From: Watersipora subatra | Lineage: Eukaryota; Bryozoa; Gymnolaemata; Cheilostomatida; Watersiporidae | DNA: 64,000 nt | Direction of reading: 5' to 3' | Assembly: GCF_963576615.1 (NCBI RefSeq) | Contig: NC_088709.1 | Span: forward strand, 21,345,243-21,409,242 | Shown: positions 1 to 11,260 of the stretch, piece by piece | Layout: each line of letters opens with the position of its first letter | Numbering within the stretch: position 1 is the stretch's first letter | Position numbers and translations under genes: made by a program | Notes under the pieces: generated by a model | What the model was told of the DNA's origin: nothing | What the model saw: the letters and a program-made list of their open reading frames with translations, nothing else | The model's database searches: none

Positions 1-330
1 ACAGCATTACAATGACAATAAAACAGACGCGTAAGAATAATAGACATGGTTTTATTGAATGCGTAAAGTATATTTGCATGGAAGTATTAACAGAAACCAT
101 CTCCCACAACTACGTCACAATTGAGCCGTTCTGGAAACAGAATCCAAACTACGGCGGTCTCGTGTGGCTGCGAATAACTGTTCGTTTTTTTAGCTTTTAA
201 GAGCTTGTAATCACATTCCCACATATTTGGCACCTACAACACAGAAGAGTAAGACATGGTGAATCTTTTCATATCAAATAACTGTAATGCGAATTTTGTT
301 GCAAGTCAATCTTTAGCTAATTTTTGTTGA
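1..330 (+). repeat. Interspersed repeat, family B
   Basis: Matches 21705-22065 almost end to end (cagcattacaatga at both starts, a shared tagacatggttttattgaat segment, and cttgtaatc). It shares its 3' part with 8286-8420 and, inverted, with 21140-21290. It starts at the window edge, so may be longer. No coding evidence. Confidence 0.7.
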
Positions 331-2755
331 TGAAAATAAATCACAAGTCACAAATTACTAGATGATGACTTGTTATTCTGACGTTTAACCTCAGCCCATG
401 AAATTTGTCTGGTGGCCAAGTAAAGAATGCGTCGTAGAACATGGATAATCACACGCTTGCGAACTTCCAACAACTTCAACATTATTGTACTGCTACCAAT
501 CAATTGCACTACGCAGTGTTACACCAACCCAACGATTTTGCTAAAGCATGTTTTCAGAGAATATGCATCTAAAATAAGATCTGATAATCTTATTTGACCG
601 AAAAAAAACCAAACCATATACCAACACTTTTAACTTTTGTCATTTAGCAGAAGTAGATAAATGCAAAAACATTTCTGTGCTAATCTCGGAGAAAAGTGAT
701 GCAGAAGAAAAATGGTGATCGAGAGATTACATTTGAGCACTTTAATCTCATGTCTCAAATAATAAAAACCATGTGATTGATGCCTACACCAAATAGAGAA
801 CTCGCATACATTTTTGGAGTCAACTATCCATCAAATTGTCATGAATTGTCCTTGCTAGAATAGCACCAAACCTATTAGAATGGATAGCCACCAGAGACTA
901 CGACCTGATTATCCCTTCTATGACTGTTTGATTGAAGCCAGACGCTATGGTCTAACTATACAGAAATTCTGCTTCAAAACCAAGAAGCACCAGATGCGAT
1001 AGCCAGACTACCTATCGCAAGAAAGCGACATGGTGACCAGATGCTAAGCCCAGATCAGCTAACAATCTTACTACTAGGGTAGACTAGCTGAGCTATCCTG
1101 TGCCTGTCCTTAAGCAGAGTCACCAGATGACCATGCTTTCCACTAAGCGATCAATAGATCAAGACTAAAGATGTGATGCATTAGAACTGCACTGTGTTAT
1201 TGCATTACAGCATGCAGCAATTTTAAAGTGCCTTACAACTATCTAATGTACAGTAAACATTTACTGCTGCAACTGAAAATTTTCCACCGGGATCAACTGC
1301 ACATTTGTTTCCAAGTGATATTTCCTGAAAAGTAGCAATTCATGCATACAGTGTGTGTGTTTTATTCAAAACCTGAATTGTACATGTACTGAAACTGCTC
1401 ATCGGGCTGAAGGTGATACTGTGGATAAACTCTCACTATATGCACCATATTGTGTAAAATGTCAGATGTTGATTAGCAAGCGCATGAATTTGTGTTCTAA
1501 CTCCCATATCATTTAGAATTAGGGAGTCAGGCATTATTACCATTCCTATAAAATTGGGGTCTTTTTATAGCTTTCCCATTAACATTATAAATTATAACCA
1601 TATTAGATCCTCATTTCAACCATATAAAGCATGCTAATTGTGATTGGTTGGCTCACTCATACCAAGACAGAAGAGCGTTAACATCTTGTAATTGTGTTGC
1701 AGCTGCAGAGCCAACACAATACTTGTATCTGTGATGAATTTTCATGAAAAATGTGCACGTATGTTTAGTGTAACACAAAGGCTCTTATTGCATCTAGTAA
1801 TGTGAGATGTGTGCTAGCAATGCTCCCACTGCATCCAACGATGCACATTGTGTAGTAGGCAAGATCACTACTGTGCCAATAGTGCTAACCACTAAAGTGC
1901 TTACCACGAATTATTAATGGTTGTACTACATGTATACAGGTTACTGGGCAGTAGCCAAAGTACACAATGCAATTATACTGCATATTGCACAGTTGTTAGA
2001 TGCTTACTACTGCTAGTGCACTGCTAATGCAACCACATAGATATCCCATAATTATCTCCATTAAACCTATGCTATATTCACCTTCATCACTGTGTATGTT
2101 GACTGAACGCCTCTCTGGTTCTTGATTCAGTTCAATGTCTGCAAAATGAACAATTTGGATACATAAATACAGTGAATGATTTGAAACACATTAGGTTCTG
2201 TATTTCTAGATACATTGAATGATTTCATTTATATAAAATGTCATGAACATATCTGCTATATAATTTATTAGGACTAGAAAGTCAGTATACCACCTGATAT
2301 CAAAGGTCACAACTTTCAGAAAATGACTCTCGTTTTATTAGCTCACACGGATCTGTAGTAGTTAAACAAATCCTAGAACTACAATGCGCCCTCAGGATAG
2401 GATTACCCTGATATACGATTTTTTTTCACTTACGATGTGGAAAATGATGATTTTCTCACCTCACCCTACGAATCTTATTTCACCATAAGAATTCAACAAA
2501 ATTTCGTCCAAGCTCAAATTTGGCTGTCGATGTGCTTATTACGTACCTCAAAATACAAAATTCGTCGAAAATACATTCACAACGCCTGAAAGAGACACGA
2601 TGACCATGTTCTCTCAGTTCATCAATTCTCGTGTGTAAAACGGTAATATTTTCCCTTTAAAACCAGTAGAAAGTTGAAGTTGCGATCCCTTTAAACAGAA
2701 TGTTAGACAACTTCCCTTAACCTGCTAACAAAATTCGCTTCATTACCAAAACAGC
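331..2755. other. No gene seen
   Basis: AT-rich sequence with short open frames only. Weak similarity between 2388-2470 and the reverse strand near 3095-3190 may mark an old inverted-repeat element. Nothing else can be supported. Confidence 0.5.
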
Positions 2756-3110
2756 ATTATTTAGGATTTCTTTTTAAATAATGCTGTGTGTGTGCATGCG
2801 TATGTTTAGCAAGCTAAACTTATTTGACGTGAATTCAAAGTTTATGTTATCTGTAAGTCTGTCTTGAAGGTAAGAACTCTCTGTGGTACTTTATGCGCAT
2901 GATAAATTATAATGTTACATTCTATTGCAGATTGTAACCACTAAATATATTAAATACAATAAAGTTATTGTAGGTAACTATAGTTACTAAGGTTAACATA
3001 CTATTTTGTTACTAATTTTAATATGTACAGCACATGTATAAAATTTTGACGATTTTTACCAGGGGGTGTTTGCATTATATAACTACTATGGTTTTTACAC
3101 CCCTACATAC
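2756..3110 (-). repeat. Interspersed repeat, family C (inverted copy)
   Basis: The reverse complement aligns with 3940-4340 and 12480-12800. Shared blocks are the aatgcaaacacc...ggtaaaaat segment, the ttaactatagttacctacaa type block, tagtggttacaatc and ttcttaccttcaagacaga. Confidence 0.65.
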
Positions 3111-3524
3111 GATTTTTTCACCCTACAATGGCAACCCTGGAATGAATCAAAATCGTATTCTGAAGGTGCACCGTAGTTCAGAATTCCTCCTTAAAACTTA
3201 CACTGTAACTTTGGTAAGATATAGTATTTATCTTTACTAACAAACCAGTTAGTAAGACAATAGAGGAAGGTGATTATCATATTTAGTCAACTAACAGATA
3301 TCAGAGCTTATCAATGCCAGGTATCACTACTATCTGATAAATTTCAAACTAACCAGTTGGGTAAAGAGGATCAGCAGCATCATCAGATCCTGGTTCAGTT
3401 TTCACTCCTACTAGCCCTGCAATAAATACAAGTAATACCCTTACAATATGAGAGTTCATATAGAGAGAATTGTAATGAGAATTTGCATATATCAATTCTC
3501 ATTACAATTTTATATATATGCATG

Positions 3525-4395
3525 CACTAGCTGTACTACCCGGCGTTAACCAAGTAACAAAGAAATTTGCACAGAAAATTTATTTCTGTTTGACATAATT
3601 ATAACAGCAGTTATCATTCTAACTTTCCAACTTCATATCATGAGAAAAGTGTTTTGTGTAGTTCAAATAGATTACGAGAAAAAACAAAATGACTGTAAAG
3701 GTGTTCAAACTTTTCATATAACTGTAACTTTTAAATTCCATATCGTGAAAAAGTGTTTCGTTGAAACATATTAAGAGAAAAAAATAAAAGTGTAGATGTG
3801 AAATAATTAACAAGTAATAGCTAAATAAAGTCTGTTTTGCTACGATTACAACAAAAAACTATTTGGTATGATTTATTCATGAATTATATTATTTTAATTC
3901 GTTCCAGTGTTGGTATATTAATATCGTATAGAACGGTATAGAAACTATAGTAATAATCTAATGCAAACACCTGGTAAAAATCATCAAAATTTTATATACA
4001 TATTGAACATATTAAAAATTACTAACAAAACAATATACGTTAACCTTAGCTTAACCTTAACTAAATACACTATAATTACCTACAGTAACTTTAGTGTATT
4101 TAGTGGTTATGATCTACAAGAAACTGTAACATTTTAATGTAGGCCTTTACAATGCATAGCACATTATGATGCAACACGTACAACAAAGCAACATTAAAAT
4201 GCAGTAAGTACTGTGGGGGGGTTCTTACCTTTGAGACAGACGTATAACATGAACGCTGAATCTAACTTAAACGATTTTGGCTTACTAAACAAATACTTGA
4301 AGGAAGCTTTAGTATGTATTTTACTAAACTTTAACTTTCAAACTAAAATGTTATCACTTATCTGTTTTCGAATTCGTTTTAACGAATAACACTGA
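3525..4395 (+). repeat. Interspersed repeat, family C
   Basis: Head ctagctgtactacccggcgt, then a body shared with 12066-12860, 19712-19990 and 24204-24430 (ccattctaactttccaac, then cttcatatcatgag). No coding frame is conserved between copies. Confidence 0.7.
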
Positions 4396-4734
4396 ACTGA
4401 AATACCGAGCAATGTAGAAGAATACCACATCAATATTTTTGTTATTTCGTCATAACCAGTACGCCCAACTATTGAATTTTAATTTCAAGAGAAACTTTTG
4501 TCGATATGGTGTGAAAATAAATTTGCTTCAGTATGGCAAGAATAAAAAAAGCATTGTGTTTCATAGAGCAAGGCAAAAAGAATCTTATAACAGGGGCATC
4601 ATAATCAGTGGGCACACTGTATTAATTAATAGTATCATAGTCAGTGGGCACACTGTATTAATTAATAATTTAGCCTGTGCAATCGTGAAAAGGTTATATA
4701 CAGTATATAACAGGCTTTAAAATTGTAAGAATGG

Positions 4735-4893
4735 CCTAGCCTGGTGGTTATGCGCTTGTCTACAAACTTGCGGTTGCAGTCTTCATGAGTTTAAATCCAG
4801 TAAGAAGCGCACTTTTCATTCCTACATTGTAATCGTTATAGCTGGACTGACGACCAACGACTAATATTGAGATTTATATATATATATATATAT
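4735..4893 (+). repeat. tRNA-headed SINE-like repeat
   Basis: Contains an A-box-like GCCTAGCCTGGTGGTTATGC and a B-box-like GAGTTTAAATCC. Then comes the common tail tatagctggac ... attgagatttatata running into (TA)n. The same tail ends the copies near 5386 (inverted), 9330, 53340 and 62517. Confidence 0.65.
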
Positions 4894-4977
4894 AAATCTC
4901 AATATTATATATATAATATATATAAATTATATATAATATATATTATATATATATATAATATATATATATACTCATGT
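4868..4977. repeat. (TA)n microsatellite with palindromic arms
   Basis: Simple AT dinucleotide tract. A palindrome is centred near 4883, where tttatata mirrors itself around gagattta...taaatctc. Confidence 0.85.
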
Positions 4978-5252
4978 TACAGACAGTCCTGTATTGGCTA
5001 TTGAAGCTTTATCCAGTGCAGCTCAATGCTCACAGGCCAGATACATCTAAGTCTCAATGAGAGTTCACTTCCTTCCAAGAAACAAGTAAGTTGCCTCGCT
5101 GACTTTAGGAACGTGAATGTGCTGACACAAAAGTGATGCCATGCAGGGAGGCTAATAGCATGTGACATATTATAGCCATATAATATATATTTTTAGAGGA
5201 TTTTTAACAAAAACTTTCCAGCGGCAGCTGCAACGTTGTTTCGCGCTCACAA

Positions 5253-5297
5253 CTAATGAGCGCCAACAAAAACAACGTTTTTGTTGGCGCTCATTAG
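5253..5297. repeat. Perfect 21-bp inverted repeat, 3-nt spacer
   Basis: The left arm starts ctaatgagcgccaacaaaaa (5253-5273). Its exact complement lies at 5277-5297. Origin unknown; possibly the remnant of a small foldback element. Confidence 0.85.
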
Positions 5298-5385
5298 GCT
5301 GTAACAGATAGTTGCCATAAGATGCCGTGGGGCAGTTCTTATGAAATTTCCGGAAAGATAACTCGGTTACTACATCTATAAATCT

Positions 5386-5790
5386 CAGTTTGTCATCTGT
5401 CATCTGGTCTGTCCAGCTATAGCTATCAGTATCTAACAATGAAAACTTTGCATCGCGGAAAATTTGATCTCGGAACCTCCCAATCACCAGGCGATAACCA
5501 ATTAAGCTGCGTGATATGCAATGATTTATTGCATCTCGCATAGCTCAATCACATTGGGCAATATGAGTCATTATCCGGGTTAAAATAGGCATAGCGCTCT
5601 ACGTTAGGCAACTATGTAACTACGTTATGTAACTAAAGCTTGCTCTCAGGGCTCTTATTAGTAAGTTTAGCAATACATATACTCGCTTACGCCTACTAAA
5701 ATTGGCCATTGGCAATGTGCCAGGTTAATGGCAAGTGGCAAGCAACTACATTACCTGCCACTGTTTATAAGCTGTTGTTTAATACCAGTA
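5386..5790 (-). repeat. SINE-like repeat, full-length inverted copy
   Basis: Read on the minus strand it matches 62163-62519: cagcttataaacag, cctgccacttgccatta-type, cctggcacattgcc, a tRNA-like gcgcagcttaatt...ggtgat...gagatcaaat segment, and the tail tatagctggacagacc...gagatttata. The open frame over it is not conserved in the other copies, so it is not annotated as a gene. Confidence 0.7.
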
Positions 5791-5804
5791 CAATGCCGAG
5801 CATG

Positions 5805-5925
5805 TGCCTATATATATATATGTATATATATATAGCTACGAGCTATATATAATCTATATAAAGTATATATATAGCTATATATATTATATATACTTTATAT
5901 ATATATTATATATATAGTCGCCAAA
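5805..5925. repeat. (TA)n-rich microsatellite
   Basis: Imperfect TA dinucleotides broken by tagctacgagcta-type palindromes. Confidence 0.85.
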
Positions 5926-5999
5926 TTATCTTCTTATGTTTTCAAGCACCACCGTGCTTTATCATACGGTATATGATCATGTCTTCGATCAATGTGCCT

Positions 6000-6190
6000 T
6001 GTATAGCTCAGTGGTAGAGAGTGTGGATTTAAAATTTGCGGCTGCAATCTCCATGAGTTCAAATCCATGCTGACTGAAGAATGCAGAACTGCCAAATGCG
6101 AACTTTTAATTCCCCAAGATCTTAATAACTATAGCGGGACATACACAGACACACCAAGTTTGAGAAAAATATATAGATACATGTATATAC
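6000..6190 (+). repeat. tRNA-headed SINE-like repeat
   Basis: TATAGCTCAGTGGTAGAG is a good tRNA A-box/D-arm, and CATGAGTTCAAATCCATG is a T-arm-like hairpin with B-box. The shared tail then follows (aactatagcgggacatacac ... tttgagaaa). Acceptor-stem pairing is not evident, so it is a SINE head and not a tRNA gene. Confidence 0.6.
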
Positions 6191-6547
6191 TAGCTGAATG
6201 GGTACTTGAAAAGATTTGGGTACCTTCATCGCTGTCATTGTTGACTGATGAAGCATCAAATTCTACTTTCACCTCGATATCTACAATATAATATATTGAC
6301 AATTTACTATCAACACAGTTATAATTATATTAAAACACTGTTTTAGTGAAGGTTTGCAACAAGGCAAGTCTGAATAGTTCCTTACACTGGCTGGTTAAAG
6401 CCTGGTTCCCATATCGATTGCGAGACCACGGCGGTAATATTGAGCAGCAAAACGCTTTCATCATCGGATACATAACAACTACAGTTAGTCAAACAAAAGC
6501 AGCTCCAGCAATCACACTAATAAGCTAATCATTCCGAACTGAGATGA

Positions 6548-6838
6548 GCTATATGCCCAGCTTTGCAAGGGTAATAGAATAATTGCCTCACGAATTTAAG
6601 GAACTCACCCGGAAAGCTAGATCTATACTAAAACCATCTTTATTAAAACCATACCAGCATGTTGGGCCAACTTAACAATCGTTACGCATAATGGTCAGCA
6701 GTGCTAGTTATTAACCCCAAGCAAGCGCTGGAATGGACCAATGTAATGACTATTTATTTGCACAATGAATCCATTGTAATCCGTGTAGTTTAATGTCTAA
6801 GTTCGCAGTCTCTAGATCTAGATGTCCTGAGATCAAAC
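6548..6838 (+). repeat. SINE-like repeat, 5' part (interrupted by the THAP transposon)
   Basis: Similar to 52862-53030 in its first part. It then has a tRNA-like segment (taGTTTAATGTCTAAGT ... CCTGAGATCAAAC). The remainder resumes at 9232. Confidence 0.65.
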
Positions 6839-6973
6839 CATAGATATATATACCTAGATTGGCCAATAATAGCTAGCCCCATTGGTGGCCTTGTCAGACT
6901 TAAATGCCATGACGCAACGTAATCATATTGTACCTTACGCTTGACTGACCGCAAGATTCATCATTAGTTTACA

Positions 6974-7909
6974 ATGGCTGAAGCTGAGAAGGGTGTGTCA
7001 GCTGCTACTAAGGTGAGTTTTTTACTACTTTTAATATCAAAGATAGGCTTGGAACTCCTAAATATCAGCTGTAAGGCTTTATAGTAAAAACTAGAACAGT
7101 TTTCATACCAATAGTGGACATATTTTCCCCATATTTGACACTTTGAAAAAATTATTGAAGACAATCAAATCAGCAGACATCATTGTTTGTCAAGTTACTA
7201 TCAACTTCAACTTGTTTGATTCATTAACTGATTGACTCTCTCTTGGAAGGTTTCCTTAACTTTGCCCAAGGAGCTGCTTGTGTAATACTGCTACTTTGTG
7301 ATGCTTGAGTCATTAATTTGGATACCATCTTGCTATAAATCACTAAGTCAGAATGGAATTCATATTCATTGCTATTTTGGCAGCGATCTCACCATTATTC
7401 ATCAAGCTCACAGTCATCTGAGAGGACTAGTAAGAATTGCTGCGTTGCTTTTGGATGTTCCAATTATCCAAGAAAATGCCCAGAGAAAAGCTTCCACAGG
7501 TAGGACAATATAACAAACATTCACCCTGCTAATCGTTGGGAGAATTCATGAACATACTACATGAGCATGGCTTGGAGCATGGTTATCTTTGGCTATAATC
7601 AGGCTTAAAAGTTTCCATTATTTGACAAGGTTAATGCTACACTTCTCAAAGGCAAAAAGTCAATAATCCAATGAGCAAAAAACACCACTAATTGTATGTA
7701 TCTTTTATTACTTGTTAAGTTTTCCTACTGCTGCTGATCGCAAGGATGCCTGGATTAAAGCAGTGAGACGAGAACAGTGGACCCCAAGTAAATCTTCTGT
7801 ACTTTGTTCAGACCACTTCACTAGTGAAAGCTACCAAGTATCACCTGGTATTGGGAAAAAAGCTAGATTGAAGGCCAATACCATACCAACATTAGAGTTT
7901 GTCTTTTAA
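6974..7909 (+). CDS. THAP-domain protein, three exons, inside a transposon
   Basis: Exons 6974-7012, 7384-7499 and 7720-7909 join in phase to 114 residues. Exon 1 is MAEAEKGVSAATK before a strong donor gtgagt. Exon 2 follows ttttggcag and encodes a Ser-rich stretch, then CCVAFGCSNYPRKCPEKSF. Exon 3 encodes FPTAADRKDAW, AVRREQW, LCSDHF and ends TIPTLEFVF. This gives the THAP zinc ligands C-x4-C...C-x2-H, the invariant Trp and the C-terminal PT-F type box. THAP domains bind DNA and form the N-terminus of P-element and THAP9 transposases. Here the protein stops right after the domain, so it could act as a stand-alone DNA binder or repressor; that is inference. Exon 1 start and splicing are predicted from consensus only. 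Confidence 0.8.
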
Positions 7910-8210
7910 GACATTGATAAAATTCAAATTTATCAAAGACAACTGTTGTAATGAAGGATAACTTATATCTCCCTCTCTCGTAAATGCTAGCATTAGCTGC
8001 TATTGTATGTATTTAATTTTACATTTTAAATAATCACATTTCCTTGTATTATTTTTTGATTGTTGCTTTTTGAAAGCATGTGGTAAATTATGACAATAAC
8101 CAACATCTTCTTTCTGTTACAATATCTTGTTTTGAGTGTTTTATTTGCATTTTTAGAGTATGGAAACCAAGCAATATATATTTAATTGTTCGATATATAA
8201 ATAAATTGCA

Positions 8211-8420
8211 CCAACATGCGAGTATATCAACATACGAGCTCAGTCTCGGAACGCATTAAGCTCGTAAGTTGAAGTACGACTGTATAAGTTTTTAGCTTTT
8301 AAGAGCTTGTAATCACCTTCTCATATATTTCACACCTACAACACAACAGAGTAAGGCATGGTGAATCTTATGATATCAAATAACTGTAATGTGAATTTTG
8401 TTGCAAGTCAACCTTTAACT
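8211..8420 (+). repeat. Nested repeat fragments inside the THAP transposon
   Basis: 8211-8284 resembles the ends of the TIR elements at 39873 and 41130 (cgagctcagt..., ending in gtacgactgta). 8286-8420 is a copy of the repeat at 190-320 (tttaagagcttgtaatcac...). Confidence 0.5.
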
Positions 8421-8730
8421 TGCTTATGCATATTGTACAAATAACTTGGTATTGTCCTTTCGTGACTGGCTTCTTAGTGGTGGCAATTAGTGCTAGCCTG
8501 GCAAAGTTTTTCATCAATCCAGCACTACTAAGCAACACTCTTGTCGCTTTCTCGCTGTGGTTGCAAACCTCAATCACCACAGGCGAAGACAAAGTCAAAC
8601 CACCCTGATTCTTAACTGTAATTAGGGAATTCGTTGCTTGGTTTACATCAACGTTGGTAACATCCACGATGCTAGTGATACAATCATTACACTTCAGCTT
8701 TGGTGACCTAGCCAGCTGTAAAATCATCAT
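8368..8730 (-). pseudogene. P-element/THAP9-like transposase C-terminal fragment
   Basis: Open frame of up to 120 residues, opposite to the THAP exons. A possible acceptor (attttacag) precedes LARSPKLKCNDCITSIV. It continues with VKNQGGLTLSSPVV and EVCNHSEKA. The CxxC followed by an N-x-GGL-x-xPS-type block recalls the C-terminal region of P-element/THAP9-type transposases, from family knowledge and not searched. Its 3' part runs into a repeat shared with 190-320 and 21140-21280. The inverted orientation shows internal rearrangement of the element. Confidence 0.5.
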
Positions 8731-8861
8731 TCTGTCTCATTTTTGACTTCAGACATACTTGCATACTCATCATATTTAGTCATGTTTAGTTCAGCATATT
8801 AGTCTATTTACCTAGCCAAGGTCTGGCTCTTTGAGTGGGTGGGCTATTTCCCCTCCCCTCT

Positions 8862-8927
8862 CCATTCCCCTTCTCTCTTTTCCCCTTCTAACTTATTCTT
8901 TGGAGAAGGGGAAAAGAGAGAATGGGG
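8862..8927. repeat. Polypurine/polypyrimidine inverted repeat
   Basis: Arms of about 28 bp (ccattccccttctctctttt and its complement) can form a long hairpin in the right half of the THAP element. Confidence 0.75.
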
Positions 8928-9231
8928 ATAAGAGAGTGTTGCAAATAAAGCCATGATGGCTCATGATTTGTGTGCAACAATTCATAGCTTTTATAGTTTT
9001 AATCTATGGTGGTTATCAGATATTATCACAGAATTGCTTTAGTTTACTGGATTATGTATACAAGAAGGTTTTTATGTGAAAATAAATGTAATTTTGTTAC
9101 CTTCTTCCCATTAGATTCATTGTAAACAGCAGTGCAGTCAAGCGTGAGGTACAATACAGTGACTTTGCGTCGTGCTATTTTGGTATGACAGGCTTTTTCC
9201 CTATTGGCCAATCTAGGTATATATATCTATG

Positions 9232-9331
9232 GATCAAACTTAGCGCCATGAGGATTCTCCAATGCTAGATTATAATAGCTATAACTGGACACAGAGTTTG
9301 ACAAAAAGGCAAACACTGAGATTTATACATA
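9232..9331 (+). repeat. SINE-like repeat, 3' part with common tail
   Basis: Starts with the duplicated GATCAAAC. It carries the tail found in the other copies: a tagctataactggacacag motif, then ctgagatttata. The tail abuts the next TA-flanked element. Confidence 0.65.
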
Positions 9332-10172
9332 CAGTAGGCGCTCCTACAGTGTAAATAATCCATTCCAGGAACGTTCACGTTACAGGGATTCTACTTTATA
9401 CAAACGGTAAAATACATGTAAATTGCCTAATCCGTTATAAGATCTTTTCAAACTCACCCCTTTGGCCATACAAAAAAGAAAAACTAGACTTAACTTTTTA
9501 TTTTATGTGCTTTACAGTAATTGCAGCACTATCGGTTTGCATCGACAACTTTTCTTCTGGTTCTGACCAACTACAGTAATTTTATAGGCCATGACGGGGA
9601 TAATTTCAACACAAGTTGATGGGGTGCGTACATCTTCGACATTCATTTACAGCAATTTGTTTATTTTTTACAAACAGCAAAGACTATTCTGCAAATTAAA
9701 ACTAACAAATATTTTATGTCTAAATTTAAGCAAAACAAACAATATTTTACTTTAAAAAAAGCGGTACTACCTGATCATCATCTAATTGTATCCAGGAGGG
9801 TCAAGGTTAGGATAAAAGATAACTTTCGGCGATACTTCAACGCTGTAACACCTGCACCAATCATTCACCTTCAAGTATTGATGAACAATTGCGCAGTTAC
9901 CCTATTCTCTGTTTTGCTGACACATTTGACAATCACGACGAACTAGAATGTTTTGGAAGTTGTATATATAATAGATACAACGCTATATATTTTTTCTTTC
10001 GCAAGTGCAGCGAGATAGGTTACCATTCAAATCAAATTTGAGAACTCGCCCAACCGGACACTTGACATTATATGGAATTCTTTATGTACTACGAAGCAAA
10101 AACTTTACGTAAATCCTTTACATTATTTCAAATATAAATTACAGGAGTTACACGCTATAGGAGACTTGACTG
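9332..10172. mobile_element. Nonautonomous TA-flanked TIR element
   Basis: 841 bp. Ends start CAGTAGGCGCTCCTACAGTG (left) and CAGTCAAGTCTCCTATAGCG (right, complemented). TA dinucleotides flank both ends (9330-9331 and 10173-10174), which fits Tc1/mariner/pogo-type integration. It sits exactly at the end of the SINE-like tail. A related fragment lies at 11755-11875 (tgcctaatccgtttcaagat). Confidence 0.6.
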
Positions 10173-10519
10173 TATAGATTTAGATTGCTGTTTATTCGAA
10201 ATTTAGATAAACCCACATTTAACTTTAACCTTTTAAACTTTAACAACACCGTAAAAATTATCCGGTCCATGACTTGAAAAAGGTTCCCCCTAGTATAAAG
10301 GGAGTAACAACAATGGGCAGGCTTATAGGGGAGATGACCGAAGAGGAAACGGAAATAGAGAAAATGACAAAAGTAACCAAGGCTATAGGAAACATCGATA
10401 AATGGGAAATGGGTACAGATAACGTGGCTATAGATGACATGACTAAGGAATAAATAGGTAACAAGGAAGACACGAATACATGTTACAAAAAATCCCAAGG
10501 GCAATAATCTTATCATATA

Positions 10520-11258
10520 CAGTCAAACACGGATAACTCAAACTTCACGGGACCGAGTGAAAGTGTTCGAGTTACCAGAGCGTTCAGGTTATCAGAGCAC
10601 TGTCATAAGGCCATGTATTTATTAGTAGATACATGTACATATACAAACTATAATATAAATCAAAAGTATGAATGGCTCGTTTCAAATTAATGTACAGTTT
10701 AAAAATTTTTTATCAGAAAGTATAGAGATTTTTCTATCGCCTGAGATTTGTTTGTTGTTTCATGTGATGTGACTGCCAGGACGTTTTCAGATTAAAATTG
10801 GCAAAACTTGATCGCTGTTGAAATGCTCAAAAGAAAAGACATCTTTTTCTTTTGAGCGTTTTGACCAAGATCAATTTTGCCGATTTTTCTTGAAGTTTAT
10901 GCGGTTACCTCGCCTTTCCTTGCTTTCGAAGGACCATCGCTAAGCGGATGTTTGGTAAAAATCAAATTTCACTAAACCTTTAGAAAAGTCGTTAAAAAAA
11001 TATTTTGCCAATGATAGTAATAACGACACCTACGAACTACTAAAAGTTGCGGTTTATCTTTTTGGCTTGAAATAAAGTGATATTCTAAAGCGATAACAAC
11101 TGTCTCGGTAGCCATTGGGAAAAAAACTGTTCGAGTTAACGAAGTTGAGGTCGAGTTATCTGAAGCAATTTATCATTGCGTGGGAACGGACCAAACAAAA
11201 CTGTTCGAGTTAACCACGTGTTCGAGCTATCTGAGGGTGAGTTATCCATGTTTGACTG
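10520..11258. mobile_element. Pogo/Tigger-type MITE, copy 1
   Basis: 739 bp, with ends CAGTCAAACACGGATAACTC and, complemented, CAGTCAAACATGGATAACTC. TA flanks both sides (10518-10519, 11259-11260). The interior is largely palindromic around a hairpin (10826-10857, gctcaaaagaaaa). No transposase frame. It is the inverted counterpart of 62520-63259. The TIR resembles the CAGTCAAAC-CGATA ends of Tigger/pogo elements. Confidence 0.75.
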
Positions 11259-11260
11259 TA

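Larger units (their letters stand above)
6839..9231 (+). mobile_element. Complete THAP-bearing DNA transposon (P-element-like)
   Basis: 2393 bp. It has perfect 30-bp TIRs, left 6839-6868 and right 9202-9231, starting CATAGATATATATACC. It is flanked by a perfect 8-bp target duplication GATCAAAC (6831-6838 and 9232-9239). The interrupted target is a SINE-like repeat whose halves continue on either side. Inverted similarity reaches about 140 bp inward, up to and including an ATG at each end (6974 on +; 9120 on -). An 8-bp duplication plus a THAP DNA-binding gene fits the P-element superfamily. No complete catalytic domain is present, so the copy is probably nonautonomous. It contains a hairpin (8862-8927) and fragments of other repeats (8211-8420). 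Confidence 0.85.

Noticed and set aside
5170..5541. 123-residue minus-strand frame as a gene
   Set aside because: It lies over an inverted SINE-like copy, and the frame is not kept in the collinear copy at 62160.
6000..6075. Functional tRNA gene
   Set aside because: A- and B-box-like parts are present, but acceptor-stem pairing is not evident and the segment continues into the common SINE-like tail.
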